From Hyphomicrobiales bacterium (GTDB lineage: Bacteria > Pseudomonadota > Alphaproteobacteria > Rhizobiales > Devosiaceae): 64,000 nucleotides of DNA. The notes below the pieces were generated by a model. That model was not told the origin of the DNA. It did not search any database and saw only the letters and a list, made by a program, of their open reading frames with translations. Below, one piece after another: positions 53,401-61,858 of the stretch (the stretch's first letter is position 1; each line of letters opens with the position of its first letter). The stretch spans positions 310,001 through 374,000 of the forward strand of contig JAIYDI010000019.1 of assembly GCA_027487555.1 (NCBI GenBank). The letters are read 5' to 3'. Made by a program: the position numbers and the translations under genes.

Positions 53401-53675
53401 ACGCTGCGAGCTTCTCCTTCGCGACCGCTTCGGCACCGAACGTCACGCTCGAGACAGTGAAGAAGGCCGAAAAGTCCGATCACCTCATCGTGCGGCTGTT
53501 CGAGCACGCCAACCAGCGCGCCGAAACCACCGTGACCTTCGGCGTGCCGATAAAGTCCGTGGCCCTGGTCAACCTGATGGAGGAGGGGGACGAGGCGGTG
53601 CCCCTTGACGGCACTGCCGTGACGCTGAGCCTCAGGCCCTTCGAGATTGCGACACTCAAGATTGAGCTTGCATGA
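50496..53675 (+). CDS. Alpha-mannosidase, GH38
   Basis: A 1059-residue retaining alpha-mannosidase. The zinc-binding motif HTHLDVGWLW is at residues 252-261, the catalytic nucleophile Asp (D331) is in MWVEPDANIVSGESM, and DTFGYSANMPQIL and NQFHDILPGTS complete the GH38 domain (about 245-520). A helical middle domain and C-terminal beta domains follow; the N-terminal 240 residues form a beta-rich domain usual for the bacterial long form. No signal peptide, so it acts on imported alpha-mannosides. It begins four bases after the interrupted permease frame and closes the operon headed by the binding-protein gene at 47295. Confidence 0.93.
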   Translation: MNTLASMLGLLDDDIKREDKLFRLCRDLGEKILTPVDGDFSWRFQPADVTPEEALAADWRQWPEFTSHTVWAKKQGHTWFAAEVTVPEGARGKTFVLRFTSQWQDRPGSTDPQCLAYLDGEIAQALDGNHTELVIATDAVPGTKRILRVNAFTFFDRPLVGFKVELLVRHHRAEKLYFDLQTPLEVAVRLPQTDNRRHATMNLVEASLRALDRRGVVTPEFEASLDAAEAIAAQIYELTDFEQQPTVTAVGHTHLDVGWLWRVMHTRDKTGRSFATVLNLMTEYPGFVFMYNQSVLFNFIKTDYPDIWEKLKQKVKSGQFEIEGAMWVEPDANIVSGESMVRQILRGRQFHIDEFDVTPRTVWLPDTFGYSANMPQILRRSGLEYFITSKLSWNDTDRHPYDTFFWRGIDGTVAKAQLLTAQEFDSTAIFTTYNSDLSVSHVMGAWKRYEPKSANSEVLVCYGYGDGGGGPTRAMIERGERLARGIPGAPRVRMEGIVPFLERLSEKMDSNPKSFPSWNGELYLQYHRGTLTNVAKNKANNRKAERVMREAEFLGALAMGAGLPYPTEKLREYWDIVLINQFHDILPGTSIAEVYVDSDAEYGQLFSELASGNGIAQTAARAIAPAKADELRLFNFSGHGRTKALVRLPGAPEGTALAAGGEAKPLQILTNADGSTVPAAPVASIPSLGWTGAALVNGAAAPKTSLSVSTGHLENGLLKVTFDKNGEITSVYDKTRRRELIAAGETANRLVAYEDKPLNWDAWDIDRYFEEQFWKLSDGPVAVSVVETGPYRAALRIERSYSQSRVVQVVSLEEGARQVEFDTFLDWNDRQSVLKAEFPFDLNVSEIRSEIQFGHVKRATHRNTSWDRARFEASMHRWIDISEPDFGAALINDCKYAYDANEQLVRLTLVRGARFPDPDSDRGEHRLAYALKLHDGLADFAGVSVAAEAFNNPVVVVGDATRTSVAAPDAASFSFATASAPNVTLETVKKAEKSDHLIVRLFEHANQRAETTVTFGVPIKSVALVNLMEEGDEAVPLDGTAVTLSLRPFEIATLKIELA

Positions 53676-53681
53676 CAGTCC

Positions 53682-54911
53682 CTAGCCGCCCAGGCCCTGG
53701 CGGATGAGCCGGGGCATGAGCGGCAGCAGTCGAGCGCTCGGCTCGGCATCATGCGGCCACACACAGTTGCGGCCAGCGCGTTTTGCCGCGTAGAGTGCGT
53801 CGTCTGCGGCGGCAATCAGGGACTCTGCCGGCATCGGACCGGCGGGCGCCACAGCCACACCGAAGCTTGCGGTCACGATCTGCCCCGACCCAAGCGCATC
53901 ATGGGCAATAGCGAGCGCCTCTATACCCTGCCGCAGCCGCTCGGCCAGCGCCCTGGCCTCCGCGGCATCCGTATCGGGCAGCAGCAGCATCAATTCCTCA
54001 CCGCCGTAGCGGATCGCCAGTTCATCTGTTCCACGCACGGCAGTGGCGAGGCAGGCCGCGACGCGCTTCAGCGCCGTGTCGCCGGCCACATGCCCGTAGT
54101 GGTCGTTGAATCGCTTGAAATGGTCGAGGTCGAGCAGGATGGCCGCGACCGGTCGCTCGCGCTCGGGTGTAAACAGCCGCTCCAGTGTTACGTCGAGATG
54201 TCGCCGGTTCGAGAGGCCGGTCAGCGGGTCGCGCTGTGCTGCCGCCTCATGTCTCTGACTGACCAGAGCCGTTTTCAGCCGCATGAGATAGGAACGACGG
54301 ATGGCGCGTTCGAGCTCATAGGTGGAGAGCAGTGCTTGGTAAAGTATGCCGCCTGTCACGCAGATGGCGAACCAGAGTTCGGCTGATGTGAGGTGTCCAC
54401 TCGTCCAGATCGCGACGGCATAGCTGATGCCCAGCAGCAGGCTGGCCGGCGCCGCAAGGCGAAACGGCAGGCGCTGGCTGGTGTTCACGAAGACCAGCAA
54501 GACCATGATCAGATATTGGTAGTGGTGTGCGAGCGGTGATGACGTGAGCCAGAACACGGCAAGTATCTGCGCCCCGATGCCGAGCGTGCCGATCGCGACG
54601 ATTCCGTCCCGGATTATTGGCCGGACCCGCACATCCTGCAGCGCAACCGCCACAAGGATCAGCGGCGTGATCAAGAAGAAGTGCAGCGCGAACGAGAAGG
54701 CCAGCATGTCGCGGACCAGCAGGAAGTCCGCTACGAGGAAGCAATTGTAGACAACCGCCGTCTCGAGCAGCGAAGCGCGCATCCGCCGTGTCCGCCGCGC
54801 CGCGCGATCATTCTCGTAGCGCGCCTCGAGCCTGTGTGGAAACTGCGGCCATGGGCTCTTGCTGACAAGAGTCCGCTCGATTTCATCTACGGTAATGGCC
54901 TGAGCCGACAT
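53682..54911 (-). CDS. Membrane-bound diguanylate cyclase (GGDEF)
   Basis: A 409-residue protein with about five to six membrane helices in residues 50-195, a linker helix, and a GGDEF domain (about 225-390) that makes cyclic-di-GMP. Metal and substrate residues are in ILLDLDHFKRFNDHYGH; the active-site word is GGEEL (303-307) rather than GGEEF. An RGTD (293-296) resembles the inhibitory I-site, but six residues, not the usual five, separate it from GGEEL. The sensory domain matches no family I can name. It converges on the mannosidase gene with only six bases between. Confidence 0.88.
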   Translation of the reverse strand: MSAQAITVDEIERTLVSKSPWPQFPHRLEARYENDRAARRTRRMRASLLETAVVYNCFLVADFLLVRDMLAFSFALHFFLITPLILVAVALQDVRVRPIIRDGIVAIGTLGIGAQILAVFWLTSSPLAHHYQYLIMVLLVFVNTSQRLPFRLAAPASLLLGISYAVAIWTSGHLTSAELWFAICVTGGILYQALLSTYELERAIRRSYLMRLKTALVSQRHEAAAQRDPLTGLSNRRHLDVTLERLFTPERERPVAAILLDLDHFKRFNDHYGHVAGDTALKRVAACLATAVRGTDELAIRYGGEELMLLLPDTDAAEARALAERLRQGIEALAIAHDALGSGQIVTASFGVAVAPAGPMPAESLIAAADDALYAAKRAGRNCVWPHDAEPSARLLPLMPRLIRQGLGG

Positions 54912-55019
54912 GATGGTTTACCTACCCACAGGCCGGACATTAAGTTCCGGACGTGAGATTAGGCTTAAACTCAGACGAGAATTGTTATGGATCCAGAAGG
55001 ACTTCGTTAACCCTGGTGG

Positions 55020-56060
55020 TCAGGCCTTTCTCGGGCTGGTCGAGTTCCGCGCCACGAGCCTCGGCGTGACGACGAAATGCTCTGCATCACGCCGCCCCTT
55101 CACCCGCTCGATGAGAAGCCGGATGGCCTGCAGGCCCAGCACCTGACCGGACTGATCGATGCTGGTGAGAGCGTTCTGCGCCATGTCGCAATAGGAGGTG
55201 TTGTCGTAGCCGACGACTGCAAGGTCGCGCGGGACGTCCAGCCCCAACTCGCGCGCCACGGAAAGCACTTCCATCGCCACCCCATCGGTCCAGCAGAACA
55301 CGGCCTCGGGGCGCTGCCGGCTTTCGAGCAGGTGCCGAGCGGTGATCTGGATTTCTCGGGAGGTCTGCGACGCCGGGATCACACGCACATACCGCGTGAG
55401 GCCGTGCTCCACCATCTCGGCGCGGTAGCCCAACTCGCGCTGGAACGTGTTGTCGAACTCTACCGGCCGCGGCAGGTCGAGCGATATGAAAGCGATGTTG
55501 CGATATCCGTTCTCGATCAGATGGCGCACGGCCAGCCGGCCGCCCATGTGATCGTCATTGTTCACAGTGTCGAATGCGTCATCGGTACCGATATGGAGGC
55601 CCAGCACCACGCTTGGGACGCGCCTGCCAATCTCCAGCATCTCCTCCAACGGCAGACGCGGGGCAATCAATAGCAACCCGTCCATCTGCCGGTCGATCAT
55701 TGCCTCCACTACCCCGCGCTCCTGGTTCGAGACCGATAGACCGGTGCCGAACAGGGCCTGGTATTGGGTGCGCTCCAGCGCCGTATTCGCCCCGCCCATT
55801 ATGTCCGAAAAGAAGGGATTGTGCAGGTCCGGTAGCAGCACGCCGAGCGTGTAGGTCTGTCCGCGCATGGCGCGTGCTGCCGCGCGAGGACGATAGCTGA
55901 GCCGCTCCATTGAGGCTTGCACCTTGGCGCGCAGCACATCCGAAACACCATAGGCGTTGCGCAGCACCTTCGACACAGCCGCCACCGACACGCCGGCGTC
56001 CTCGGCCACCGTCTTGATGGTGATGCTCTTTCCCAACTTTCTGCTGTCGTCGTCGGCCAT
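55020..56060 (-). CDS. LacI-family regulator of the rhamnoside region
   Basis: A 346-residue repressor with helix-turn-helix TIKTVAEDAGVSVAAVSKVLRNAYGVSDVLRAKVQASMERLSYRPRAAARAMRG and an effector domain (YTLGVLLPDLHNPFFSDIMGGANTALERTQY, DGLLLIAPRLPLEEML, AVVGYDNTSYCDMAQNALTSIDQ). It is divergent from the alpha-L-rhamnosidase gene; two tandem palindromic sites with CGTAGAACG cores lie between the two start codons. The ligand is probably rhamnose or a rhamnoside, inferred from the neighbour. Confidence 0.9.
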   Translation of the reverse strand: MADDDSRKLGKSITIKTVAEDAGVSVAAVSKVLRNAYGVSDVLRAKVQASMERLSYRPRAAARAMRGQTYTLGVLLPDLHNPFFSDIMGGANTALERTQYQALFGTGLSVSNQERGVVEAMIDRQMDGLLLIAPRLPLEEMLEIGRRVPSVVLGLHIGTDDAFDTVNNDDHMGGRLAVRHLIENGYRNIAFISLDLPRPVEFDNTFQRELGYRAEMVEHGLTRYVRVIPASQTSREIQITARHLLESRQRPEAVFCWTDGVAMEVLSVARELGLDVPRDLAVVGYDNTSYCDMAQNALTSIDQSGQVLGLQAIRLLIERVKGRRDAEHFVVTPRLVARNSTSPRKA

Positions 56061-56157
56061 GCCTTCCCCCGTCCCCGTGCATTAGCAGGAATCCCGCCGG
56101 CCGGTCGATGGGGGGCGGGCGCGCGAAACCCTCTTGTCGAAAAGGTAAAGTCATGCC

Positions 56158-56186
56158 TATCGTAGAACGATATACGTAGAACGGTA
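56158..56186. promoter_or_regulatory. Tandem operator candidates before the rhamnosidase gene
   Basis: TATCGTAGAACGATA (56158-56172) is a perfect palindrome with arms TATCGT/ACGATA around AGA. Right after it TACGTAGAACGGTA (56173-56186) repeats the core CGTAGAACG, 14 bases on. The pair lies 47 bases before the start codon of the rhamnosidase and about 100 from that of the LacI gene, suitable for control of both. Confidence 0.72.
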
Positions 56187-56232
56187 CACGAAAGCCGTTT
56201 CGGCCCATAACGTGGCCGGGGAGGAGTTGACG

Positions 56233-58611
56233 ATGACTGAAGTGAGCACGGCCGCGGCCGGCAGGCGGAGCCATGAGTTCGCGTCCGAAATGATTCGCCC
56301 CACGGTCGATCAGGGTGTCGGCACCGTCGCGAGTTTCGTGCGCAAGCGCTTCAGTATATCGGCGCCCAGCGGGCGGGAGACGCTGCATGTCACGGCGCTC
56401 GGCCTTTATCGCGTTTTCATCAACGGCACCCGCGTCGGCAACGACCTGCTGACACCGGGCTGGACCACCTACGACAAGCGCCTCTCCTACCAGACCTATC
56501 AGGTCGGGCAGTTGCTCAAGGCCGGCGAGAATCTCATCGAGATCTGGCTGGGTGATGGCTGGTACCGCTCGCAGATGATGTGGGGGCAGGCGCCGATCTT
56601 CAACACCTGGGGAAGCGACGTCGCGGCCCTGGCCGATCTGTGCGCCGACGAAAACGAGGGTGCCGCGCTTGTCGTCGGCACTGACGCCTCCTGGACCAGC
56701 GGCGAACTGCCCATCCTGAAGAACGGCATCTATTTCGGCGAAATCTATGATGCTCGACGCGAGGCCCTCAGCGATACCGGTGGCACGCAGGCCATCCCTT
56801 TCGACAAATCCGTGCTGCTGCCGCACGAGACCGCGCCGGTTCGAGAGATCGAGCCCATTGCGCCAGTCCTGACCTGGACCGATGCAGAAGGCCGCGCCAT
56901 CCACGATTTTGGCCAGAATGCCGCCGGCTATGTCGCGTTCTCAGTGAAGGGTGAGGCGGGCGCAAAGGTGACCATCGAGCATTCCGAGATCATCGATCGC
57001 GACAACCTCTTCGACAACCGCAACTTCCGCACCGCCGAGGCCCGCATCGAATATGTGCTGAAGGGCACCGGAGAGGAGAGCTACCGGCCGGTCTTCACTT
57101 TCCAGGGCTATCGCTATGCCCGCGTGACCATTGAGGGCAAGGCGGAGGTAACGCAGATTGCCTCCGTACCGATCACCTCGGTGCCCGTCATCACGGCGCA
57201 TTTCACCTCCGGCAACCCGCTGGTCGACCGCCTCGTGCTCAATACGGTCTGGTCGCAGCGCTCGAATTTTGTCGAGATCCCCACTGATTGCCCGCAGCGC
57301 GACGAGCGACTGGGCTGGACGGGTGACGCTCAGGTATTCGCCGGCACGGCCTGCTACTTTGCCGATAGCCACGATTTCCTGGTGAAGTGGGTACGCGACG
57401 TGCTGGCCGACCAGCGGGAGGACGGCGCGGTACCGCATGTCGTCCCCGACCCGACCCGCCAGCAATCCAAGGACTATCCGGGCTTTTTCGGCTCGACCGG
57501 CTGGGGTGACGCCATCGCTGTCGTGCCGTGGCAGCTTTATCTGCACTATGGGGATAAGGAGATTCTCGCCGAAGCTCTGCCAGGCATGGTGAAATGGGTA
57601 GATTTCGTCTGGTCCATCTCCGATGGGCCGGTCGTCTCCCCGCCGCGGCAATGGGGCGCCAAGGGCTTCTCCTTTGGCGACTGGCTGCAGCCGGGCGGCC
57701 CCTCCGCCAAGCCGCTGCCGACCATCGGGGACGACGCGGCGGCGACCATCTATCTTTACATCACCTCGCGGCTCGTCGGTCAGATCGCTGATATTCTCGG
57801 CAAGGCCGATATCTCTGCGCGCATGAACAAGATTGCGGATGCGGTGCGGGCCGCATTTGCCCGCGAGTTCGTCACGCCCTCGGGTCGTCTTGCCTATGAT
57901 GACCAGACGTCCTACGCCCTTGCCATCGTCCATGACCTCATCCCTGAGGACAAGCGCGAGGCCGCCAAGCGTTACTTCCTTGCCACTATCCGCCGCGCCG
58001 ACGGCAGGATCGGTACGGGCTTCATCGGCACGCCAGCGCTGCTACCGGCACTTGTGAAGGTGGGCGAACCGGGAATCGCTGCCGATGTATTCCTGCAGGA
58101 AGAAGTGCCTGGCTGGCTCTATCAGGTGAAGATGGGCGCCACCACGATCTGGGAGCGCTGGGACGCCATCGCGCCCGACGGCACCATCTATAATCCGCAG
58201 ATGAATTCTTACAATCACTATGCATATGGGGCCGTCTGTCAGTGGCTGCTTGAAGGCGTCGCCGGCTTCCGACCCGACCCGTCGGATCCAGGCTTTGCGA
58301 CCATCGTCTTCGAGCCGACCATCCTGCCGCAGCTCTCGCCCGTCGAGGCGAGCCACGACTCGCCGCGGGGGAAGATCCGCGCCGCCTGGAGCGTCGACCG
58401 CAAGCGCGTGCGTTACGAGGTATCGGTGCCGGCTGGCGCGAAGGGGCTGCTGCGGCTGCCTGCGAGTGTCACCGATATTGCGGTCGACGGGCATCTCGTC
58501 GGGCAGGGCGAGCACCCCCTCACCGCGGGCGACCACGTCATCACCTTCACCTTCACACCGCCGCAGGGGCTTGCGATGAACAGCCTCGACATCAACGCGC
58601 GCATTCCGTGA
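56233..58611 (+). CDS. Alpha-L-rhamnosidase, GH78
   Basis: A 792-residue inverting alpha-L-rhamnosidase. N-terminal beta domains (about 1-325) include the typical YRVFINGTRVGNDLLTPGWTTYDKRLSYQTYQV and GDGWYRSQMMWG segments; the catalytic (alpha/alpha)6 domain starts near 330 with the hallmark IPTDCPQRDERLGWTGDAQVF (350-369), which holds the acidic catalytic residues. TTIWERWDAI carries a further catalytic Glu. A C-terminal beta domain follows. No signal peptide, so cytoplasmic. The ATG at 56233 has GAGGAG six bases upstream; GTG at 56212 is less likely. Confidence 0.92.
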   Translation: MTEVSTAAAGRRSHEFASEMIRPTVDQGVGTVASFVRKRFSISAPSGRETLHVTALGLYRVFINGTRVGNDLLTPGWTTYDKRLSYQTYQVGQLLKAGENLIEIWLGDGWYRSQMMWGQAPIFNTWGSDVAALADLCADENEGAALVVGTDASWTSGELPILKNGIYFGEIYDARREALSDTGGTQAIPFDKSVLLPHETAPVREIEPIAPVLTWTDAEGRAIHDFGQNAAGYVAFSVKGEAGAKVTIEHSEIIDRDNLFDNRNFRTAEARIEYVLKGTGEESYRPVFTFQGYRYARVTIEGKAEVTQIASVPITSVPVITAHFTSGNPLVDRLVLNTVWSQRSNFVEIPTDCPQRDERLGWTGDAQVFAGTACYFADSHDFLVKWVRDVLADQREDGAVPHVVPDPTRQQSKDYPGFFGSTGWGDAIAVVPWQLYLHYGDKEILAEALPGMVKWVDFVWSISDGPVVSPPRQWGAKGFSFGDWLQPGGPSAKPLPTIGDDAAATIYLYITSRLVGQIADILGKADISARMNKIADAVRAAFAREFVTPSGRLAYDDQTSYALAIVHDLIPEDKREAAKRYFLATIRRADGRIGTGFIGTPALLPALVKVGEPGIAADVFLQEEVPGWLYQVKMGATTIWERWDAIAPDGTIYNPQMNSYNHYAYGAVCQWLLEGVAGFRPDPSDPGFATIVFEPTILPQLSPVEASHDSPRGKIRAAWSVDRKRVRYEVSVPAGAKGLLRLPASVTDIAVDGHLVGQGEHPLTAGDHVITFTFTPPQGLAMNSLDINARIP

Positions 58612-58694
58612 AGCCGAAGATCTGCCTGCCTCCGGGGAGGGGGCGGATACGAAATCTGCCTGTGAAAAAGCAGGCGATAATGGGAGGAAGACCA

Positions 58695-59993
58695 ATGCTG
58701 AACTTCAAGACGGGAACGCTTGTTTCCGCAATTGCCGGCATCCTCATGGGGATGACCGCGGCCTCGGGCTCCGCCTGGGCTGATGACGTGACCCTGAGTT
58801 TCCTCGTCGACAACGCCCCGTCGACCGTGGCGACGGCCGAGGCGCTGGCGGCGGCCTTCGAGGCCAAGAACCCTGGCGTCAATGTCGAGGTCGAAAGCCG
58901 CCCGGGTGGCGGCGACGGTGACAACATCATCAAGACGCGCCTCGCCACCGGCGAAATGACCGACGTCTTCATGTACAATTCGGGTTCGCTCTTCCAGGCG
59001 ATCAACCCGGTGCAGAATCTCGTGCCGCTGGACGACCTGTCGAATTTTGGCAACGTGCTCGACAGCTTCAAGTCGGTCGTCACCGGTACGGATGGCAAGG
59101 TCTATGGTGTACCTTTTGGTACGGCCATGGGTGGCGGCATCCTGTACAACAAGAAGATCTATGCCGAACTCGGCCTCTCGGTGCCCAAGTCCTGGGCTGA
59201 ATTCATGGCCAACAACGAAAAGGTCAAGGCTGCCGGCAAGGCCGCGGTGATCCAGACCTTTGGCGACACCTGGACCAGCCAGCTCTTCGTGCTCGGCGAT
59301 TTCTTCAACGTGCAGAAGGCCGTGCCGAGCTTTGCCGCCGACTATACCGCCGGCAAGGCCAAATACGCTTCTACGCCAGCCGCCATGAAGGGCTTCGAGC
59401 GTCAGGAAGAAGTCTTCAAGGCCGGCTACCTCAATGAGGATTTCGCTGCCGCCACCTTCACCGACGGTGTGCAGAAGGTCGCGACGGGTGAGGGCGCCCA
59501 CTATCCGATGCTGACCTTCGCGGTCTCCAACATCAAGGAACTGGCGCCCGACAATCTCGGCGATGTTGGCTTCTTCGCCATCCCTGGCGATGACGCGGCC
59601 TCGAACGGCCTCACGACATGGATGCCAGGCGGCTTCTACATTCCCAAGACCACCAAGCATCTTGAGGAGGCCAAGGCCTTCGCCAACTTCATCGCCACCA
59701 CGGAGGCCTGCGACGTGCAGACCGCCGCGGCTGGCGCGGCTGGCCCCTACCTCGTGAAAGACTGCACCCTGCCGTCGGACGTGCCGCCGGTCGTCTCCGA
59801 CATGCTGCCCTACTTCCAGACTGAGGGCGCCACCGCCCCGGCCCTCGAGTTCCTCTCGCCCATCAAGGGACCGGCGCTCGAGCAGATTACCGTGGAAGTG
59901 GGCTCCGGCATCCGCGCTGCCGCCGATGGCGCAGCGCTCTACGACGAAGACGTCAAGAAGCAGGCGCAGCAGCTCGGTCTTCCCGGCTGGTAA
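58695..59993 (+). CDS. Extracellular sugar-binding protein of the rhamnoside importer
   Basis: A 432-residue family 1 solute-binding protein: signal peptide MLNFKTGTLVSAIAGILMGMTAASGSAWA, then DDVTLSFLVDNAPSTVATAEALAAAFEAKNPGVNVEVESRPGGGDGDNIIKTRLATGEMTDVFMYNSGS. Near the C-terminus two Cys (EACDVQ and KDCTLP) may form a disulfide. The ATG at 58695 has GGGAGGAAG upstream. It lies 83 bases after the rhamnosidase gene and is followed by a strong hairpin before the permease genes. Ligands are probably rhamnose-containing oligosaccharides. Confidence 0.9.
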   Translation: MLNFKTGTLVSAIAGILMGMTAASGSAWADDVTLSFLVDNAPSTVATAEALAAAFEAKNPGVNVEVESRPGGGDGDNIIKTRLATGEMTDVFMYNSGSLFQAINPVQNLVPLDDLSNFGNVLDSFKSVVTGTDGKVYGVPFGTAMGGGILYNKKIYAELGLSVPKSWAEFMANNEKVKAAGKAAVIQTFGDTWTSQLFVLGDFFNVQKAVPSFAADYTAGKAKYASTPAAMKGFERQEEVFKAGYLNEDFAAATFTDGVQKVATGEGAHYPMLTFAVSNIKELAPDNLGDVGFFAIPGDDAASNGLTTWMPGGFYIPKTTKHLEEAKAFANFIATTEACDVQTAAAGAAGPYLVKDCTLPSDVPPVVSDMLPYFQTEGATAPALEFLSPIKGPALEQITVEVGSGIRAAADGAALYDEDVKKQAQQLGLPGW

Positions 59994-60015
59994 CACGGCC
60001 CGGACCGCACAAGCA

Positions 60016-60045
60016 TGGGGACCCGGCAGCACTGCCGGGTCCCCA
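60016..60045 (+). other. Strong stem-loop after the binding-protein gene
   Basis: TGGGGACCCGGCAG and CTGCCGGGTCCCCA form a 14-pair perfect palindrome around CA, 22 bases after the stop and 71 before the permease start. No T-run follows. Same position and likely same role (message stabilisation, reduced permease expression) as the stem at 48645. Confidence 0.75.
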
Positions 60046-60116
60046 CCGACAGCATCCGAAGGCCGGACTACCGCAAGGTCCGCCGCCATTTTGTAACGGT
60101 CCGGAGGAGGACAGGG

Positions 60117-61034
60117 ATGACGGCAGAACTCTCCGCGCCCCTCGCGGGCGTGCGTCCGCTCAATCGAGCGCGACCGCAGTTGGTGACGGCCTATCCAAGC
60201 TGGTTCTACCTGCCTGCCGCGCTTATCTATGGCGTTCTGTTCCTGTTCCCCACCATCGCCTCCTTGTTCTTCTCGCTGACGCGCTGGACCCTCTTCGACT
60301 GGACATTCATCGGCCTCGGCAATTTCGAGCAGTTCTTCAGGGAGCCGTTTCTCTTCCAGGGGCTCGTCAACACGCTGATTTATGGCGTGGTGACCTCGGG
60401 CGCGAAGGTCGTGCTCGGTCTGCTGCTCGGCCTGCTCCTCACCTCGGATATCATCGGGCGCGGCTATCTGCGCGCAGTGGTGTTTTTCCCAGTGCTCGTT
60501 TCCACCGTGGGCGTCGGCATAACTTTCACCACGATGATGCACCCCACCCAAGGCCTGCTCAACGAGAGCCTCGCGCTCCTTGGCATCAAGGGGCCCGGCT
60601 GGCTTACTGATCCGCGCTTTGCGCTTCTGTCGGTTGCCGCCGTCGACGTCTGGAAAGGAGTCGGCCTGGCGACTGTCATCTACATGGCCGGTATCGTGTC
60701 CATCGGCTCGGAATACTACGAAGCTGCCAAGATCGACGGCGCAACGGCCTGGCAGCGCTTCTGGACCATCACGCTGCCTCTGGTGAAACCGGCCACGGTC
60801 ACCGTCGTGACGCTCAGCCTCATCGGTGGCCTCAGGTCGTTCGATCTCATCTGGGCAATGACCAAGGGCGGCCCTGGCTTTACCTCCGATGTCATCGCCT
60901 CTGTCATCTACAAGCAGTACCAGGCGGGGTTCTACGGCCTCTCCACGGCCGGCAACGTCGTACTCTTCATGATGGTCGCGGTGATCATCGTGCCGTTGAG
61001 CTGGTTCCTCAACCGCGGGGAGACTGATCGATGA
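60117..61034 (+). CDS. Sugar ABC transporter permease (MalF type), rhamnoside importer
   Basis: A 305-residue permease starting after a cytoplasmic segment with SWFYLPAALIYGVLFLFPTIASLFFSLT; EAA loop YYEAAKIDGATAWQRFWTITLPLVKPATV. The ATG at 60117 has GGAGGAGG nearby upstream. Upstream in-frame codons to 60015 overlap the hairpin and are not used. It overlaps the next permease gene by four bases. Confidence 0.9.
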   Translation: MTAELSAPLAGVRPLNRARPQLVTAYPSWFYLPAALIYGVLFLFPTIASLFFSLTRWTLFDWTFIGLGNFEQFFREPFLFQGLVNTLIYGVVTSGAKVVLGLLLGLLLTSDIIGRGYLRAVVFFPVLVSTVGVGITFTTMMHPTQGLLNESLALLGIKGPGWLTDPRFALLSVAAVDVWKGVGLATVIYMAGIVSIGSEYYEAAKIDGATAWQRFWTITLPLVKPATVTVVTLSLIGGLRSFDLIWAMTKGGPGFTSDVIASVIYKQYQAGFYGLSTAGNVVLFMMVAVIIVPLSWFLNRGETDR

Positions 61035-61858
61035 ACCGCGCTCGGCGCTACATAGTCGGTGGCGTTGCCATCGTTGCCTCGATTTTCGTATTCCTCGTGC
61101 CCTTTGCCTTCATCATCCTGACCGCAATGAAGGACAAGAAACAGGCTGCGCTGCGCGAGTTCAGTTGGCCCAAGGAAATCCACCTGTGGGACAATATTGT
61201 CGAGGTCATCGAGACCCGCGACTATCAATTGCTCACCGCATTCGTGAATTCGTCGATCATTACGGTCGCGAGCGTCACGTTGCTTGTCATTTTTGGCGCC
61301 ATGGTCGGTTTTGTGCTGCAGCGTCGTCCATCGCGCTGGACGAAGATCGTCAGCTTCTTCGTTCTTGCCGGTCTCATCATGCCGCCCGCCGTCGTGCCGA
61401 CGATCTGGCTGATGCAATCGATCGGCCTGTTCAAGACCATGCATGGCTTCGTGCTGGTGCAGGTGGCTTACGGGCTGAGCTTCACGGTGCTGCTGTTCAA
61501 GAATTTCGTCTCAACCATTCCGCGTGAACTCGACGAGGCCGCGATCATCGATGGCGCCGGCCCGGTCAGATTGTTCTTCCAGGTGGTGTTGCCGCTACTG
61601 AAGCCGGTGGTGGTTACCGTGATCGTCGTGCAGGCCGTGGCGATCTTCAACGATTTCACCAATGCGTTGTACTACCTGCCCGGCAAGCAGAACGTCACGG
61701 TGCAGTTGACCCTGTTCAACTTTCAGAGCCAGTTCCTTACCCAGTTCAACCTGCTCTTCGCCAATATCTTGCTGATCACAATTCCACCGTTGCTGGTCTA
61801 TATGTTCTTCAACCGGCAGATCGTCGCCGGCATGACTGCTGGCGCCGTAAAGGGGTGA
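61031..61858 (+). CDS. Sugar ABC transporter permease (MalG type), rhamnoside importer
   Basis: A 275-residue permease with EAA loop LDEAAIIDGAGPVRLFFQVVLPLLKPVVV, followed by QAVAIFNDFTNALYYLPG; the usual Trp before Asn is Phe here, showing that this position tolerates aromatic replacement. It ends the rhamnoside operon. No ATPase gene follows, so the importer must use an ATPase encoded elsewhere, the UgpC/MsmK-type one at 42288 being a candidate. Confidence 0.9.
   Translation: MNRARRYIVGGVAIVASIFVFLVPFAFIILTAMKDKKQAALREFSWPKEIHLWDNIVEVIETRDYQLLTAFVNSSIITVASVTLLVIFGAMVGFVLQRRPSRWTKIVSFFVLAGLIMPPAVVPTIWLMQSIGLFKTMHGFVLVQVAYGLSFTVLLFKNFVSTIPRELDEAAIIDGAGPVRLFFQVVLPLLKPVVVTVIVVQAVAIFNDFTNALYYLPGKQNVTVQLTLFNFQSQFLTQFNLLFANILLITIPPLLVYMFFNRQIVAGMTAGAVKG

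Noticed and set aside
50481..53507. Minus-strand open frame of 1008 codons opposite the alpha-mannosidase
   Set aside because: Shadow of the GH38 gene. The translation is Arg/Gly/Glu-rich without any fold signature, while the plus strand has zinc and nucleophile motifs.
58413..60551. Minus-strand open frame of 712 codons opposite rhamnosidase, binding-protein and permease genes
   Set aside because: It crosses three real genes and two intergenic signals including a hairpin; antisense of codon-biased sequence.
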